From the NCBI RefSeq assembly GCF_001620365.2, contig NZ_LQMT02000039.1, positions 5,567 through 69,566 on the forward strand: a stretch of 64,000 nucleotides of DNA. The letters are read 5' to 3'. This DNA comes from Amycolatopsis keratiniphila subsp. keratiniphila (lineage in GTDB: Bacteria; Actinomycetota; Actinomycetes; Mycobacteriales; Pseudonocardiaceae). The notes under the pieces are model-generated. The model had not been told where the DNA came from. It ran no database searches and worked only from the letters and a program-made list of their open reading frames with translations. The position numbers and the translations under genes were made by a program. Positions 41,990 to 49,926 of this stretch are shown piece after piece; positions within the stretch are counted from its first letter, which is position 1, and each line of letters opens with the position of its first letter.

Positions 41990-43753
41990 TCAGCGGCCGG
42001 CGGCGTAGCCCTGCATACCGCGCGCGTTGGCGGCGGCGCGGAGCACGCCGCCGGACCGGGATACGGCCGAAAGCCGCCCGAGCGCCCAAGGACCGGCATC
42101 GACGACGGCGTGCCCGCGTGCGGCAAGAGCGTCCATTGTGGACTTACCGAGCCGCGACTCGACCACCAGTTCCCGCGGCGTCCACGAACGCGGATAGAAC
42201 GAACTCGGGAACGCGGTGGTGTGCCATGCGGGAGAGTCGATCGACTCCTGCAGGTTCAGCCCGCCGAGCGTGTGCGCCAGCCAGAAACACAGCTGCCACT
42301 GGTCCTGCTGGTCGCCACCCGGAGTGCCGAACGCGAGCACCGGCTCGCCGTCCCGCAGGCCCATCGACGGCGAAAGCGTGATCCGCGGCCGTTTGCGCGG
42401 CGCGAGCGAGTTCGGCAAACCCTGCTCCAGCCAGAACATCTGCCCGCGCGAGTCGAGGCAGAACCCGAGTTCCGGGATCGTCGGGCTCGACTGAAGCCAG
42501 CCACCCGACGGCGTCACCGAGATCATGTTCCCGGCCGCGTCGACGACGTCGATGTGCACGGTGTCGCCGCGGGTCTCGCCCAGCGGCCCGACCGTCGGCT
42601 CCCCCGTCGCACCGGAACCGGATTCCAGTCCGCGCAACCTTTCGAGGATCGCGGGCAGCTTCGGCGAGGGGCCGCCGGGCCGCAGTTCGGCGGACGCCTC
42701 GTCGGTGATCAAGACCCGGCGGGCGTCCGCGTACTCGCGAGAGATCAGCAGGTCGATCGGCACCTCGGGCGAGTCGCCGTACCACGCCTCGCGATCCGCG
42801 AAAGCCAGCTTCGCCGCCTCGACGGCCAAGTGCACCGTGCGTTCGGTCGGAATTCCGTCCACATAGGACAATCCGTCGCGCAGGCCGTCCAGCAGCCGCG
42901 CTTGCTGCAGCAGTGCCGGACCTTGCGTCCAGGCGCCCATCTTCACCAGGCCCCAGTCGCCGAAGTCGACCTGCAGCACGTCCTCGTACGTCGCTTCCCA
43001 GCCGGCGATGTCCTCGCCGGTGAGGAGACCGGCGTGATCGCGGCCGGAGTCGTCACGGAAAGCCTTGCGGCTGAACGCCTCGATCGCCTCGGCGACGAAA
43101 CCCTGCGACCACGCGCGACGTCCGGCGTCGATCTGGGCCTCGCGGCCGCTGACCGATTCGGCCTCGGTGAGCAGCCGCTCCCAGGTGTCGGCGAGCGCCG
43201 GATTGCGGTGCAAACCCTCGGCGGGCTTGCCGTCCGGCAACCAGAGCGCCGCGGACGTCGGCCAGTGCTCGGTGAAGAGTTCCTGAACCGCGCGGATCGT
43301 GTCACCGACCCGGCTGACCAGCGGAATCCCGTTACGAGCGTAGGAAATCGCGTAGCCGAGGACATCGCGCAACGACTTCGTGCCGTGATCCCGCAGGAGC
43401 AACAGCCAGCCGTCCCACGCGCCCGGGACGGTCGCGGGGAGCAGGCCGCTGCCGGGGATCAGATCGAGCCCGAGGTCCGCGAAGTACTCGGGCGTCGCGG
43501 CCGCGGGCGAGACCCCCTGACCCGCGAGAGCACGCGGAGTCCGATCCGCGGCGGTGACGAAGATGCCGGGGACCTGCCCCGCCGGGCCGCACAGATGCGG
43601 CTCGGCGACCTGCAGGACGAACCCGGCGGCCACCGCCGCGTCGAAGGCGTTGCCGCCGTTTTCGAGCACCGCCATGCCGGTGGCCGAGGCCAGCCAGTGC
43701 GTCGATGCCACCATGCCGTGGGTGCCGGCCAGTTCCGGCCTGGTCGTGAACAC
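41990..43753 (-). CDS. Gamma-glutamyltransferase family protein
   Basis: 587 residues from GTG 43753, the NTN-hydrolase that is cleaved into large and small subunits. The small-subunit nucleophile is T398 in GDTVHIDVVDAAGN, where most members have GTTHFSVVD. The N terminus NGGNAFDAAVAAGFVLQVAEPHLCGPAG is the family hallmark. No signal peptide is seen, so it may act in the cytoplasm on glutathione-like or other gamma-glutamyl substrates, or belong to the acylase-like branch. It is isolated between two hairpin-bounded gaps, with no evident partner genes. Confidence 0.88.
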   Translation of the reverse strand: MFTTRPELAGTHGMVASTHWLASATGMAVLENGGNAFDAAVAAGFVLQVAEPHLCGPAGQVPGIFVTAADRTPRALAGQGVSPAAATPEYFADLGLDLIPGSGLLPATVPGAWDGWLLLLRDHGTKSLRDVLGYAISYARNGIPLVSRVGDTIRAVQELFTEHWPTSAALWLPDGKPAEGLHRNPALADTWERLLTEAESVSGREAQIDAGRRAWSQGFVAEAIEAFSRKAFRDDSGRDHAGLLTGEDIAGWEATYEDVLQVDFGDWGLVKMGAWTQGPALLQQARLLDGLRDGLSYVDGIPTERTVHLAVEAAKLAFADREAWYGDSPEVPIDLLISREYADARRVLITDEASAELRPGGPSPKLPAILERLRGLESGSGATGEPTVGPLGETRGDTVHIDVVDAAGNMISVTPSGGWLQSSPTIPELGFCLDSRGQMFWLEQGLPNSLAPRKRPRITLSPSMGLRDGEPVLAFGTPGGDQQDQWQLCFWLAHTLGGLNLQESIDSPAWHTTAFPSSFYPRSWTPRELVVESRLGKSTMDALAARGHAVVDAGPWALGRLSAVSRSGGVLRAAANARGMQGYAAGR

Positions 43754-43785
43754 GACGGTGATACTACGCTTTGCTAACTACTTTT

Positions 43786-44196
43786 TCAGTCCCAGCAGTT
43801 GAAGAGGGCTTCGCCGAGGTTTCCGGGCTTCCAGTACGTCACGTCGGAGTAGGACATGTAGGGCCACTCCTCCAGGACGAGAGGCCCCTCGAGATCAGCC
43901 CGGCTGAACACCTTGGTGCCGGGAAGGATCTGCGAGACGATCATCAGCAGTTCCGGTTCGTCGACGAAGGACGGCCGGCCATACGGCACGAAGCTGGGGA
44001 AGTACTCGTTTCCGGTCGGCTGGTGTTCCGCGGCGGCGAGAAGGTTCCACTCCTGCCGTAGCACCACGATGGTGCGATCTTCATAGGCGACGAGCGCCTG
44101 CTCGAAATTGAGCGGGTAGACCGCGCACTGGAATTCGAGCGCCCGGCCCCCGGTCGACCGGGCCGCCTCATGACAGGCCCTCCGAAATTCCCTCAC
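43786..44196 (-). CDS. Hypothetical protein
   Basis: 136 residues from GTG 44196. An aromatic-rich alpha/beta sequence (YEDRTIVVLRQEWNLLAA, EYFPSFVPYG, EEWPYMSYSDVTYW) ends in LFNCWD. I recognise no family. The gene lies 9 bp from the end of the FAD monooxygenase gene on the same strand and may share its transcript. A SUKH or similar immunity-type fold is conceivable from composition, but nothing in the sequence proves it. Confidence 0.6.
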   Translation of the reverse strand: MREFRRACHEAARSTGGRALEFQCAVYPLNFEQALVAYEDRTIVVLRQEWNLLAAAEHQPTGNEYFPSFVPYGRPSFVDEPELLMIVSQILPGTKVFSRADLEGPLVLEEWPYMSYSDVTYWKPGNLGEALFNCWD

Positions 44197-44205
44197 CCAC
44201 CGAAA

Positions 44206-45399
44206 CTATCCCCGCGTGGCCACCGGAGCGTCATAGTTTTCCAGCGTCGCCGCGTTCGCCGCCCGCGACGTGATCCACGTGAACACCTTGGTCATCGGCC
44301 GCGAACCCAGGATCCGGTACAGGAAGTTCCGGTAGCCGACCATGAACGGCGTCTTCGGCGCGAGGAAGGTGCCGATGCCTGCCGCCTGCTTCTGCGAGAC
44401 CTTCACCGGACCACGCAGTTTCTCTTCGTAGCGCGCGAAGGCGACTTCGTGGTCTCCGTGCGCGGCGGCGAGTTCCCCCGCCAGGATGTACGCGCCCATC
44501 ATCGCGAGCCCGGTGCCCGAACCGCCCGGCCCCGCGCACCAGGCGGCGTCACCGAGCAGGACGACCCGGCCCCGCGACCACTTGTCGAGATGGATCTGGC
44601 TGAGCGAATCGAAGTACAGCGTGTCGGTATCGCGGAGGCTCTCCAGCAGCGTCGGGACTTCCCAGCCGAAGTCGGCGTAGCGCTCGGTGAGGGCCTTCTT
44701 CTGCGCTTCGACGTCGCGTCGGTCGACCTCCAATTCCCCTGACGCGAAGACGAAACTGACGTTGAGCGCCGAGCGATCGCGGCCGCTGGCGACCATGACC
44801 GTCCGGCCGGGGACGCTGCAGATCTGGCCGAGGTGGTCCAGATCCAGGTGATTGGGCGCGTTGAAGCCCGCGGTGTGGAAGCCGAGATCGGTGCGGAACA
44901 GCTCTTCCTCGCCGAACGTCAGCCGCCGCACACCCGAGTGCAGCCCGTCCGCGCCGACGACCAGGTCGAATCTGCGCGGCTCGCCGTGGGCGAAGGTGAC
45001 GTCGACACCATCCGTGCGCTCGTCCAGCCCGGTGATCCAGTCGCCGAAGACGTACTCGACGTCGTCTTTCGTGTGGCCGTAGAGGATGCGCGTCAGATCT
45101 CCGCGCTCGATCTCGACTTCGCCGCTGAAGAAGACCGACGGCATCTGGGCGACCTTCTTGCCCCGCGGGTCGACGATGACCTGCGCGCCCATCGCGGTTT
45201 CCTTCGCGCGGATGTCCTCGAGGATCCCCATGCGCTTCAGCAGCGTCATCTGCTCGCCGCGGAAGTCGACCGCGCTGCCGCCTTCACGCAGGGCCGGGGC
45301 GCGTTCGACGACGGTCGGCACGAAACCGCGCTTCCGCAGCCAGAAGGCGAGGGCCGGACCCGCGATGCCGGCGCCGGAGATCAGAACGGTGGTCGTCAT
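44206..45399 (-). CDS. FAD-dependent monooxygenase (TetX/PHBH-like)
   Basis: 397 residues from ATG 45399 with GGGAG upstream. The N-terminal dinucleotide fold has GAGIAGPAL (about 8-16) for FAD and the DG motif at VVGADGLHSGVR; the C-terminal GDAAWCAGPGGSGTGLAMMGAYIL is the second FAD motif of the class A monooxygenases. It uses NAD(P)H and oxygen to hydroxylate an aromatic or polyketide-like substrate, in some relatives giving drug inactivation. It is divergent from a TetR regulator, and a palindrome lies in the gap, so induction by its substrate is likely. Confidence 0.9.
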   Translation of the reverse strand: MTTTVLISGAGIAGPALAFWLRKRGFVPTVVERAPALREGGSAVDFRGEQMTLLKRMGILEDIRAKETAMGAQVIVDPRGKKVAQMPSVFFSGEVEIERGDLTRILYGHTKDDVEYVFGDWITGLDERTDGVDVTFAHGEPRRFDLVVGADGLHSGVRRLTFGEEELFRTDLGFHTAGFNAPNHLDLDHLGQICSVPGRTVMVASGRDRSALNVSFVFASGELEVDRRDVEAQKKALTERYADFGWEVPTLLESLRDTDTLYFDSLSQIHLDKWSRGRVVLLGDAAWCAGPGGSGTGLAMMGAYILAGELAAAHGDHEVAFARYEEKLRGPVKVSQKQAAGIGTFLAPKTPFMVGYRNFLYRILGSRPMTKVFTWITSRAANAATLENYDAPVATRG

Positions 45400-45468
45400 G
45401 GCTTGCTCCCTGGGTTCGTGGTGCTGGGAGCGACCGTACGGCAGATTTGCACGCTTGGTCAAGCCACT

Positions 45469-45479
45469 TGGTTAAACCA
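45469..45479. promoter_or_regulatory. TetR operator between monooxygenase and regulator genes
   Basis: TGGTTAAACCA is an 11-bp near-perfect palindrome between the two divergent starts, with flanking TTGGTC and TAAACC half-sites. This is the usual place for a TetR site controlling both genes. Confidence 0.65.
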
Positions 45480-45512
45480 GATGGATAAACCGCGTGGTCT
45501 AGGATCTCGGGC

Positions 45513-46091
45513 ATGGGCAATCGCGAGGACCTGATGGCGGGCGCCATCCAGTGCTTGAAGGAAAAAGGCTGGTCACGCACGACCGTGCGGGACATCGCGA
45601 CGGCGGCGGGGGTCAGCCACGCGGCGATCGGTTACCACTTCGGATCGCGAGAAGCCCTGTTGCTGACGGCGTTCTCGCAGGCGATGGACGACTGGGGCAG
45701 GGAGATCCAGGTCGAGATGCGGGACGCCGTCGACCCCGACGCGTCGCCGTCCGAGCAGTACGCGGCTTCCTGGCGCGCGATGATCGACTCGTACGGGCGC
45801 AACCGGCAGCTGTGGATCGCCTCGATCGAGGCGTTCGTGCAGTCCGAACATCACCCTGAGTTGCGCAAACAGCTCGCCGCCGCGCAGCGCGAAGGCCGCC
45901 GGGGGATGGCGGCGGGCATCCTCGGGATCGACGAGGACAGCCTCACCGAGGCGGACGAACGCCGGGTCGGCGCGGTCGCCACGGCCCTGAATTCGGGCGT
46001 GATGCTGCAGCACATGCTCGACCCGGAGAACGGTCCGACGGCCGAGGAGGTCGTGGACGGGCTGCTCAAGCTCGTCTCCCTAGTGTCATGA
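45513..46091 (+). CDS. TetR family repressor
   Basis: 192 residues. The N-terminal HTH (about 5-55, TVRDIATAAGVSHAAIGYHFGSREALLLTAF) is the TetR DNA-binding domain; the rest is a helical ligand-binding core. It is divergent from the FAD monooxygenase and very likely represses it and itself through the palindrome in between. The last codon overlaps the first arm of a long hairpin. Confidence 0.92.
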   Translation: MGNREDLMAGAIQCLKEKGWSRTTVRDIATAAGVSHAAIGYHFGSREALLLTAFSQAMDDWGREIQVEMRDAVDPDASPSEQYAASWRAMIDSYGRNRQLWIASIEAFVQSEHHPELRKQLAAAQREGRRGMAAGILGIDEDSLTEADERRVGAVATALNSGVMLQHMLDPENGPTAEEVVDGLLKLVSLVS

Positions 46092-46139
46092 AAGGGTCGT
46101 TCAGGACATTTTTCGTCCTGAACGACCCTTTCATGACAC
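46083..46139. terminator. Long hairpin, copy A of the GTCATGAAAGGGTCGTTC family
   Basis: Perfect 25-bp arms (46083-46107 and 46115-46139) surround a T-rich 7-base loop. The arm core is GTCATGAAAGGGTCGTTC, shared with the hairpins at 48389-48445 and 52140-52196. It overlaps the end of the TetR gene and separates it from the convergent UDP-sugar dehydrogenase gene. Confidence 0.75.
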
Positions 46140-46157
46140 CCGCGGGAGGCAGGTGGG

Positions 46158-47468
46158 TCAGGAGACGGCGACCTTCCGCCGCAGCGCCGCCCGCGGCCGC
46201 CCGACGCCCTGCCATGACAGGCCGGCGTCCAGGATCTGGTGCGGGTCGAGGAGATTGCGCGTGTCGACGACCGAATCGCCGTCCATCTGCTCGGCCATGT
46301 AGGTCCAGTCGAGCCGTTTGAACTCGTCCCATTCCGTCAGCACGACGACGGCGTCGGCGGCCTTCGCGACCTGGTACGGGTCGTCGACCACGGTCATGCC
46401 GTCGATGTGCCCGCCGACGGCGGGGTCGTACGCGGTCAGTTCCGCGCCGAGCGCGCCCAGCACGGAAGCGACCGCGAGGGCGGGCGAGTCGCGCAGATCG
46501 TTCGTCCCGGCTTTGAACGCCAGCCCGAGGACACCGATCCGCGAACCGGCCAGCGTGCCGCCGACGGCGCCGGCGATCTTCGCGACGACGCGGTCCCGCT
46601 GCGCGATGTTCTCCTCGATCGCCGAGGTGAGCAGCGTGAAGTCGTACTGCACCGACTCGGCGACCTTCACCAGCGCGCTGGTGTCCTTCGGCAGGCACGA
46701 GCCGCCCCAACCGGGGCCGGGTTTGAGGAACGAGCGGCCGATGCGCCGGTCGTAGCCCATGCCCTCGGTGACCAGGTCGATGTCCGCGCCGAGGCGTTCG
46801 CACAGTTCGGCGATCGAGTTCACATAGGACAGTTTCATCGCGAGGAAGCAGTTCGCCGCGTACTTCACCAGTTCCGCGCTGGCCGCGTCGGCGACGACGA
46901 CCGGGGCGGCGAGGTCGGCGTAGAGATCGCCGACCCAGCGGGCGGCCGCGACGTCGTCCGAGCCGACGACGATCCGGTCGGGGCCGAGGAAGTCCTCGAC
47001 CGCGGTGCCCTCACGCAGGAACTCGGGGTTCGACACCACCGGCACGTCCGTGCGGCCGAGCATCGCCTGGATGCGCTTCGACGTCCCCACCGGAACGGTC
47101 GATTTGGTGATCAGCGCGCACCCCGGCGGGATGACGTCGCCGATCTCGGCGGTCACGGCTTCGACGGCCCGCAGGTCCGCCGAGCCACCCGCGCCCATCG
47201 GCGTTGGCACACAAAGGAAAACGGCCTCGGCGTCGCGAACGGCGTCGCGCGCCCCGACGACGAACTCGAGTCTCCCGCTGGTCAGCCCCCTCGACACCAG
47301 CTCGGACAATCCCGGCTCCAGGATGTCCACCCGTCCGGCGGAAAGCCTTGCGACCTTCGCCTGGTCGACATCGACGCAAGTGACTCGATGCCCCAGGCCG
47401 GCCAGGCAGGCCCCCGTGGTCAATCCGACGTAACCGGTCCCCACCACCACGATCCGAGCAGCGCTCAT
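46158..47468 (-). CDS. ugd: UDP-glucose/GDP-mannose 6-dehydrogenase family protein
   Basis: 436 residues. The N-terminal NAD site GTGYVGLTTGACLA and the catalytic cysteine in PGWGGSCLPKD (C258) define the family, which oxidises the sugar of a nucleotide sugar twice to the uronic acid. The middle and C-terminal domains match UDP-glucose 6-dehydrogenase. The product UDP-glucuronate could feed surface glycans such as those of the 26.8-32.4 kb operon, but they are 14 kb apart on other strands. It diverges from the SDR gene, and 158 bp lie between. Confidence 0.92.
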   Translation of the reverse strand: MSAARIVVVGTGYVGLTTGACLAGLGHRVTCVDVDQAKVARLSAGRVDILEPGLSELVSRGLTSGRLEFVVGARDAVRDAEAVFLCVPTPMGAGGSADLRAVEAVTAEIGDVIPPGCALITKSTVPVGTSKRIQAMLGRTDVPVVSNPEFLREGTAVEDFLGPDRIVVGSDDVAAARWVGDLYADLAAPVVVADAASAELVKYAANCFLAMKLSYVNSIAELCERLGADIDLVTEGMGYDRRIGRSFLKPGPGWGGSCLPKDTSALVKVAESVQYDFTLLTSAIEENIAQRDRVVAKIAGAVGGTLAGSRIGVLGLAFKAGTNDLRDSPALAVASVLGALGAELTAYDPAVGGHIDGMTVVDDPYQVAKAADAVVVLTEWDEFKRLDWTYMAEQMDGDSVVDTRNLLDPHQILDAGLSWQGVGRPRAALRRKVAVS

Positions 47469-47626
47469 GCTGCTGAAGGTGACAGCCGGAGTTGACCTCC
47501 GAGCGAACGGAATGCTTCAGGCCCGAATACTCCTCACGACATGCTTCGCCCCGTAGTGAGCCATCCCACCCGGGCCCGATGCGAACGAGCGTTAACCTAT
47601 GAACGGTTGCCGACGAAAGGGAGAAC

Positions 47627-48385
47627 ATGCAGATCACCGATACCGCGGCGCTCGTCACGGGTGGCGCGTCCGGGCTCGGCGGCGCGACCGCGAAGGCGCT
47701 CGCCGCGAAGGGCGCGCGGGTCTTCGCGCTGGACCTCGCCGGTGCCATCGCGAACGCCGAGCAGGTCGAGGGCATCACGTACGTCGAGGCGGACGTGACC
47801 GACCCGGAGCAGGTGCGTGCCGCCGTCGCGACCGCTGCCGAGTCCGGGGTGCCGCTGCGGACCGTGGTGAACTGCGCCGGGATCGGCCCGTCCGCGCGGA
47901 TCCTTTCGAAGAAGGGCCCGCACGACCTCGCCCTGTACGCGAAGGTCGTCCAGATCAACCTGATCGGCTCCTTCAACGTGCTGACGCTGGCCTCCGAGGC
48001 CATCGCCAAGACCGAGCCGCTGGCCGACAACGCGCGCGGCGTCATCATCAACACCGCGTCGGTCGCCGCCTTCGACGGCCAGATCGGGCAGGTCGCGTAC
48101 TCGTCGTCCAAGGGCGGCATCGTCGGGATGACCCTGCCCGCCGCGCGCGACCTCGCGTCGCACGGGATCCGCGTGCTGACCATCGCGCCGGGCATCGTCG
48201 ACACCCCGATGCTGGCGACGGTGAGCGAGGAGTTCCGCGCTTCGCTGGCCGAGGGCGTGCCGTTCCCGAAGCGGCTCGCGCGGCCGGACGAGTACGCGCA
48301 GCTCGCGCTGTCGCTGATCGACCACGACTACCTGAACGGCGAGGTCATCCGGATGGACGGCTCGCTGCGCATGGCCCCTCGCTGA
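47627..48385 (+). CDS. Short-chain dehydrogenase (3-hydroxyacyl-CoA dehydrogenase type)
   Basis: 252 residues from ATG 47627 with AAAGGGAG upstream. A TGGASGLGGA cofactor loop (about 11-20) and the catalytic triad S145, Y158 and K162 (YSSSK) identify an SDR. The ALDLAG strand suggests NAD. It resembles type 2 L-3-hydroxyacyl-CoA dehydrogenases (HSD10-like) of fatty-acid or branched-chain degradation. No adjacent beta-oxidation genes are visible, so the substrate remains open. A long hairpin directly follows the stop. Confidence 0.92.
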   Translation: MQITDTAALVTGGASGLGGATAKALAAKGARVFALDLAGAIANAEQVEGITYVEADVTDPEQVRAAVATAAESGVPLRTVVNCAGIGPSARILSKKGPHDLALYAKVVQINLIGSFNVLTLASEAIAKTEPLADNARGVIINTASVAAFDGQIGQVAYSSSKGGIVGMTLPAARDLASHGIRVLTIAPGIVDTPMLATVSEEFRASLAEGVPFPKRLARPDEYAQLALSLIDHDYLNGEVIRMDGSLRMAPR

Positions 48386-48388
48386 GCG

Positions 48389-48445
48389 ATGTCATGAAAG
48401 GGTCGTTCCTGACAAAAGATGTCAGGAACGACCCTTTCATGACAT
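48389..48445. terminator. Long hairpin, copy B of the GTCATGAAAGGGTCGTTC family
   Basis: Perfect 25-bp arms (48389-48413 and 48421-48445) with a 7-base AAAAGAT loop. The arm core is again GTCATGAAAGGGTCGTTC. It lies between the convergent SDR and methyltransferase genes, 3 bp after the first stop. Confidence 0.75.
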
Positions 48446-48446
48446 T

Positions 48447-49121
48447 TCAGGGGCGGGTGAGGCGGACGTCCAGGCTGATGCCCGACGTCGAGATCTCACC
48501 CGTCCGGAACGCGGTTTCGGCGACCAGCCCGCCGAAGTCGACCGGCGTGTACGCCCGCCGCCGCAGCTGGCCGAGCGTCTGCCGAGTCGCCAAAGCGGCC
48601 AGTTTGCCGAGCCGCATGCTCTCGACCTCGCGCGCGATGTCGCCCTCGGTCGAGTCCCGGTTCATGTCCTGCACCACGGCCGTACCGCCCGGGCGCAGCA
48701 CCCGGTACATCTCGTCGAGTGCCTTCACCGGCCACACGAAGTTCTTGAACGCCGCCTGGCACACGACGAAGTCGAACGACTCGTCGCCGAACGGCATCGC
48801 CGCGACATCGCCCTCGCGGAACGAGACCTCGACGCCTTCGGTCCGCGCGTATCCACTCGCGATCTCGACGAACGTCGGCGCGACGTCGAGGCCGGTGACG
48901 GAGAACCCGAGCCGCGCGAGTTCGACGGCGAAGTAGCCGGGGCCGAAGGCGACCTCGAGGATCTTCGCGCCTTCCGGCAGGTCCGCGGTGAGTTCGCGGG
49001 CCTGCCGCCGCCAGTTTTCGATCTGCGGTCCGGTGCCGCGCTGCCGGGCGTAGTTCCGCGCCAGCGCGCCGCCCATCTCCGGCACGATCTTGAACCGTTT
49101 CCTGTCCTTGATGTTCGACAT
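48447..49121 (-). CDS. SAM-dependent methyltransferase (class I)
   Basis: 224 residues from ATG 49121 with GGAGAG upstream. Motif I is ILEVAFGPGYFAVELAR (about 54-70), followed by a ribose-binding acidic residue at GLDVAP. Later strands include VVCQAAFKNFVWPVKALDEMY. The substrate is unknown; the family contains small-molecule and ubiquinone-type O- or C-methyltransferases. It lies downstream of the PadR gene, on the same strand, separated by a strong hairpin. Confidence 0.85.
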   Translation of the reverse strand: MSNIKDRKRFKIVPEMGGALARNYARQRGTGPQIENWRRQARELTADLPEGAKILEVAFGPGYFAVELARLGFSVTGLDVAPTFVEIASGYARTEGVEVSFREGDVAAMPFGDESFDFVVCQAAFKNFVWPVKALDEMYRVLRPGGTAVVQDMNRDSTEGDIAREVESMRLGKLAALATRQTLGQLRRRAYTPVDFGGLVAETAFRTGEISTSGISLDVRLTRP

Positions 49122-49200
49122 GTCTCTCCAGGTTGTTCGCCCGGAGCCCGGTTATCCTCGAAGTGCCGTCTCGTGGCCGGGTTCCGGTTGCGGGATCGTC

Positions 49201-49234
49201 GCCCCGGCGGGGTGCTGCAACACCTCGCCGGGGC
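49201..49234 (-). terminator. Terminator hairpin after the PadR gene
   Basis: A 14-bp stem (49201-49214 with 49221-49234, one G-U pair) with a CTGCAA loop sits just beyond the minus-strand PadR stop. It should separate the PadR transcript from the methyltransferase gene. Confidence 0.7.
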
Positions 49235-49238
49235 TCTT

Positions 49239-49850
49239 TCAGCTGCGGGTACTCCCCCTTTCCGCCACCAAGGCCCGCCACTGCGCGAGCCCCGGCATCG
49301 AACCGGAAGTCAGTTCCCCGAGGATCGAGCGGACCCATTCGGCCTCGGCGACGCGGATCGCCAGGTGGTACTCGGTTTCGAGCAGCACCAACCGCGGGAT
49401 CTCCTCGATCAGCCGCGCCAGCTCCGCTCGCGTCGAGGCGATGTCCTCGTCCAGTGCCGCCAGCCGGGTGCGGAGCAGGGCGACCACCTCGTCCGGCCCG
49501 AGCCACCCCATCACCGACAGCCCGGCGACGAATTTCGGCTCCTCCGGCGCGAGCTCGGCGAGAAGTTCACGCAGCCAGTCGAGCATTTCGTCACGGCCGA
49601 CGTCGGTGATCCGGTACACCGTGCGCTCGGGGCGGGCGCCGTCGCGACCGCTCTCCGCGGCCTCGATGAGGCCGTGTTTCCGCAGGTTGCCGACGACCGT
49701 GTAGAAGGACCCCCACTTGATCCCCATGTCGCGGTCCTTGCCGCGGCTCTTCAGGACCGAGGCCATTTCGTACGGATGCATGGGGCGCTCGTTCAGCGTG
49801 GACAGGATCGCCAGCGCCAGCAGATTCCCGACCTTGCGCCGCTTCACCAC
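49239..49850 (-). CDS. PadR family regulator
   Basis: 203 residues from GTG 49850 (a second GTG lies one codon later); AGGAGG stands immediately upstream. The N-terminal winged helix (about 12-85, AILSTLNERPMHPYEMASVLKSRG and WGSFYTVVGNLRKHGLIEA) is followed by a long C-terminal helical dimerisation domain. PadR proteins sense phenolic, drug or redox ligands and often control a divergent or downstream gene. A palindrome overlaps its promoter region. A possible target is the downstream methyltransferase gene. Confidence 0.9.
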   Translation of the reverse strand: MVKRRKVGNLLALAILSTLNERPMHPYEMASVLKSRGKDRDMGIKWGSFYTVVGNLRKHGLIEAAESGRDGARPERTVYRITDVGRDEMLDWLRELLAELAPEEPKFVAGLSVMGWLGPDEVVALLRTRLAALDEDIASTRAELARLIEEIPRLVLLETEYHLAIRVAEAEWVRSILGELTSGSMPGLAQWRALVAERGSTRS

Positions 49851-49861
49851 GCCTCCTCGTA

Positions 49862-49875
49862 GACGAGTACTCGTC
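49862..49875. promoter_or_regulatory. PadR operator candidate
   Basis: GACGAGTACTCGTC is a perfect 14-bp palindrome immediately upstream of the PadR start. A following ACGAGTA repeat gives an additional half-site. The location is typical of autoregulation. Confidence 0.65.
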
Positions 49876-49926
49876 AACGAGTATCCACAGGGGCGTGAAT
49901 GATCGCAAGCTCGGTAAGAGCCGGGG

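Noticed and set aside
44206-49121. Antibiotic biosynthesis cluster around the monooxygenase, SDR and methyltransferases
   Set aside because: The enzymes are scattered on both strands with separate regulators and terminators, and no core synthase is present.
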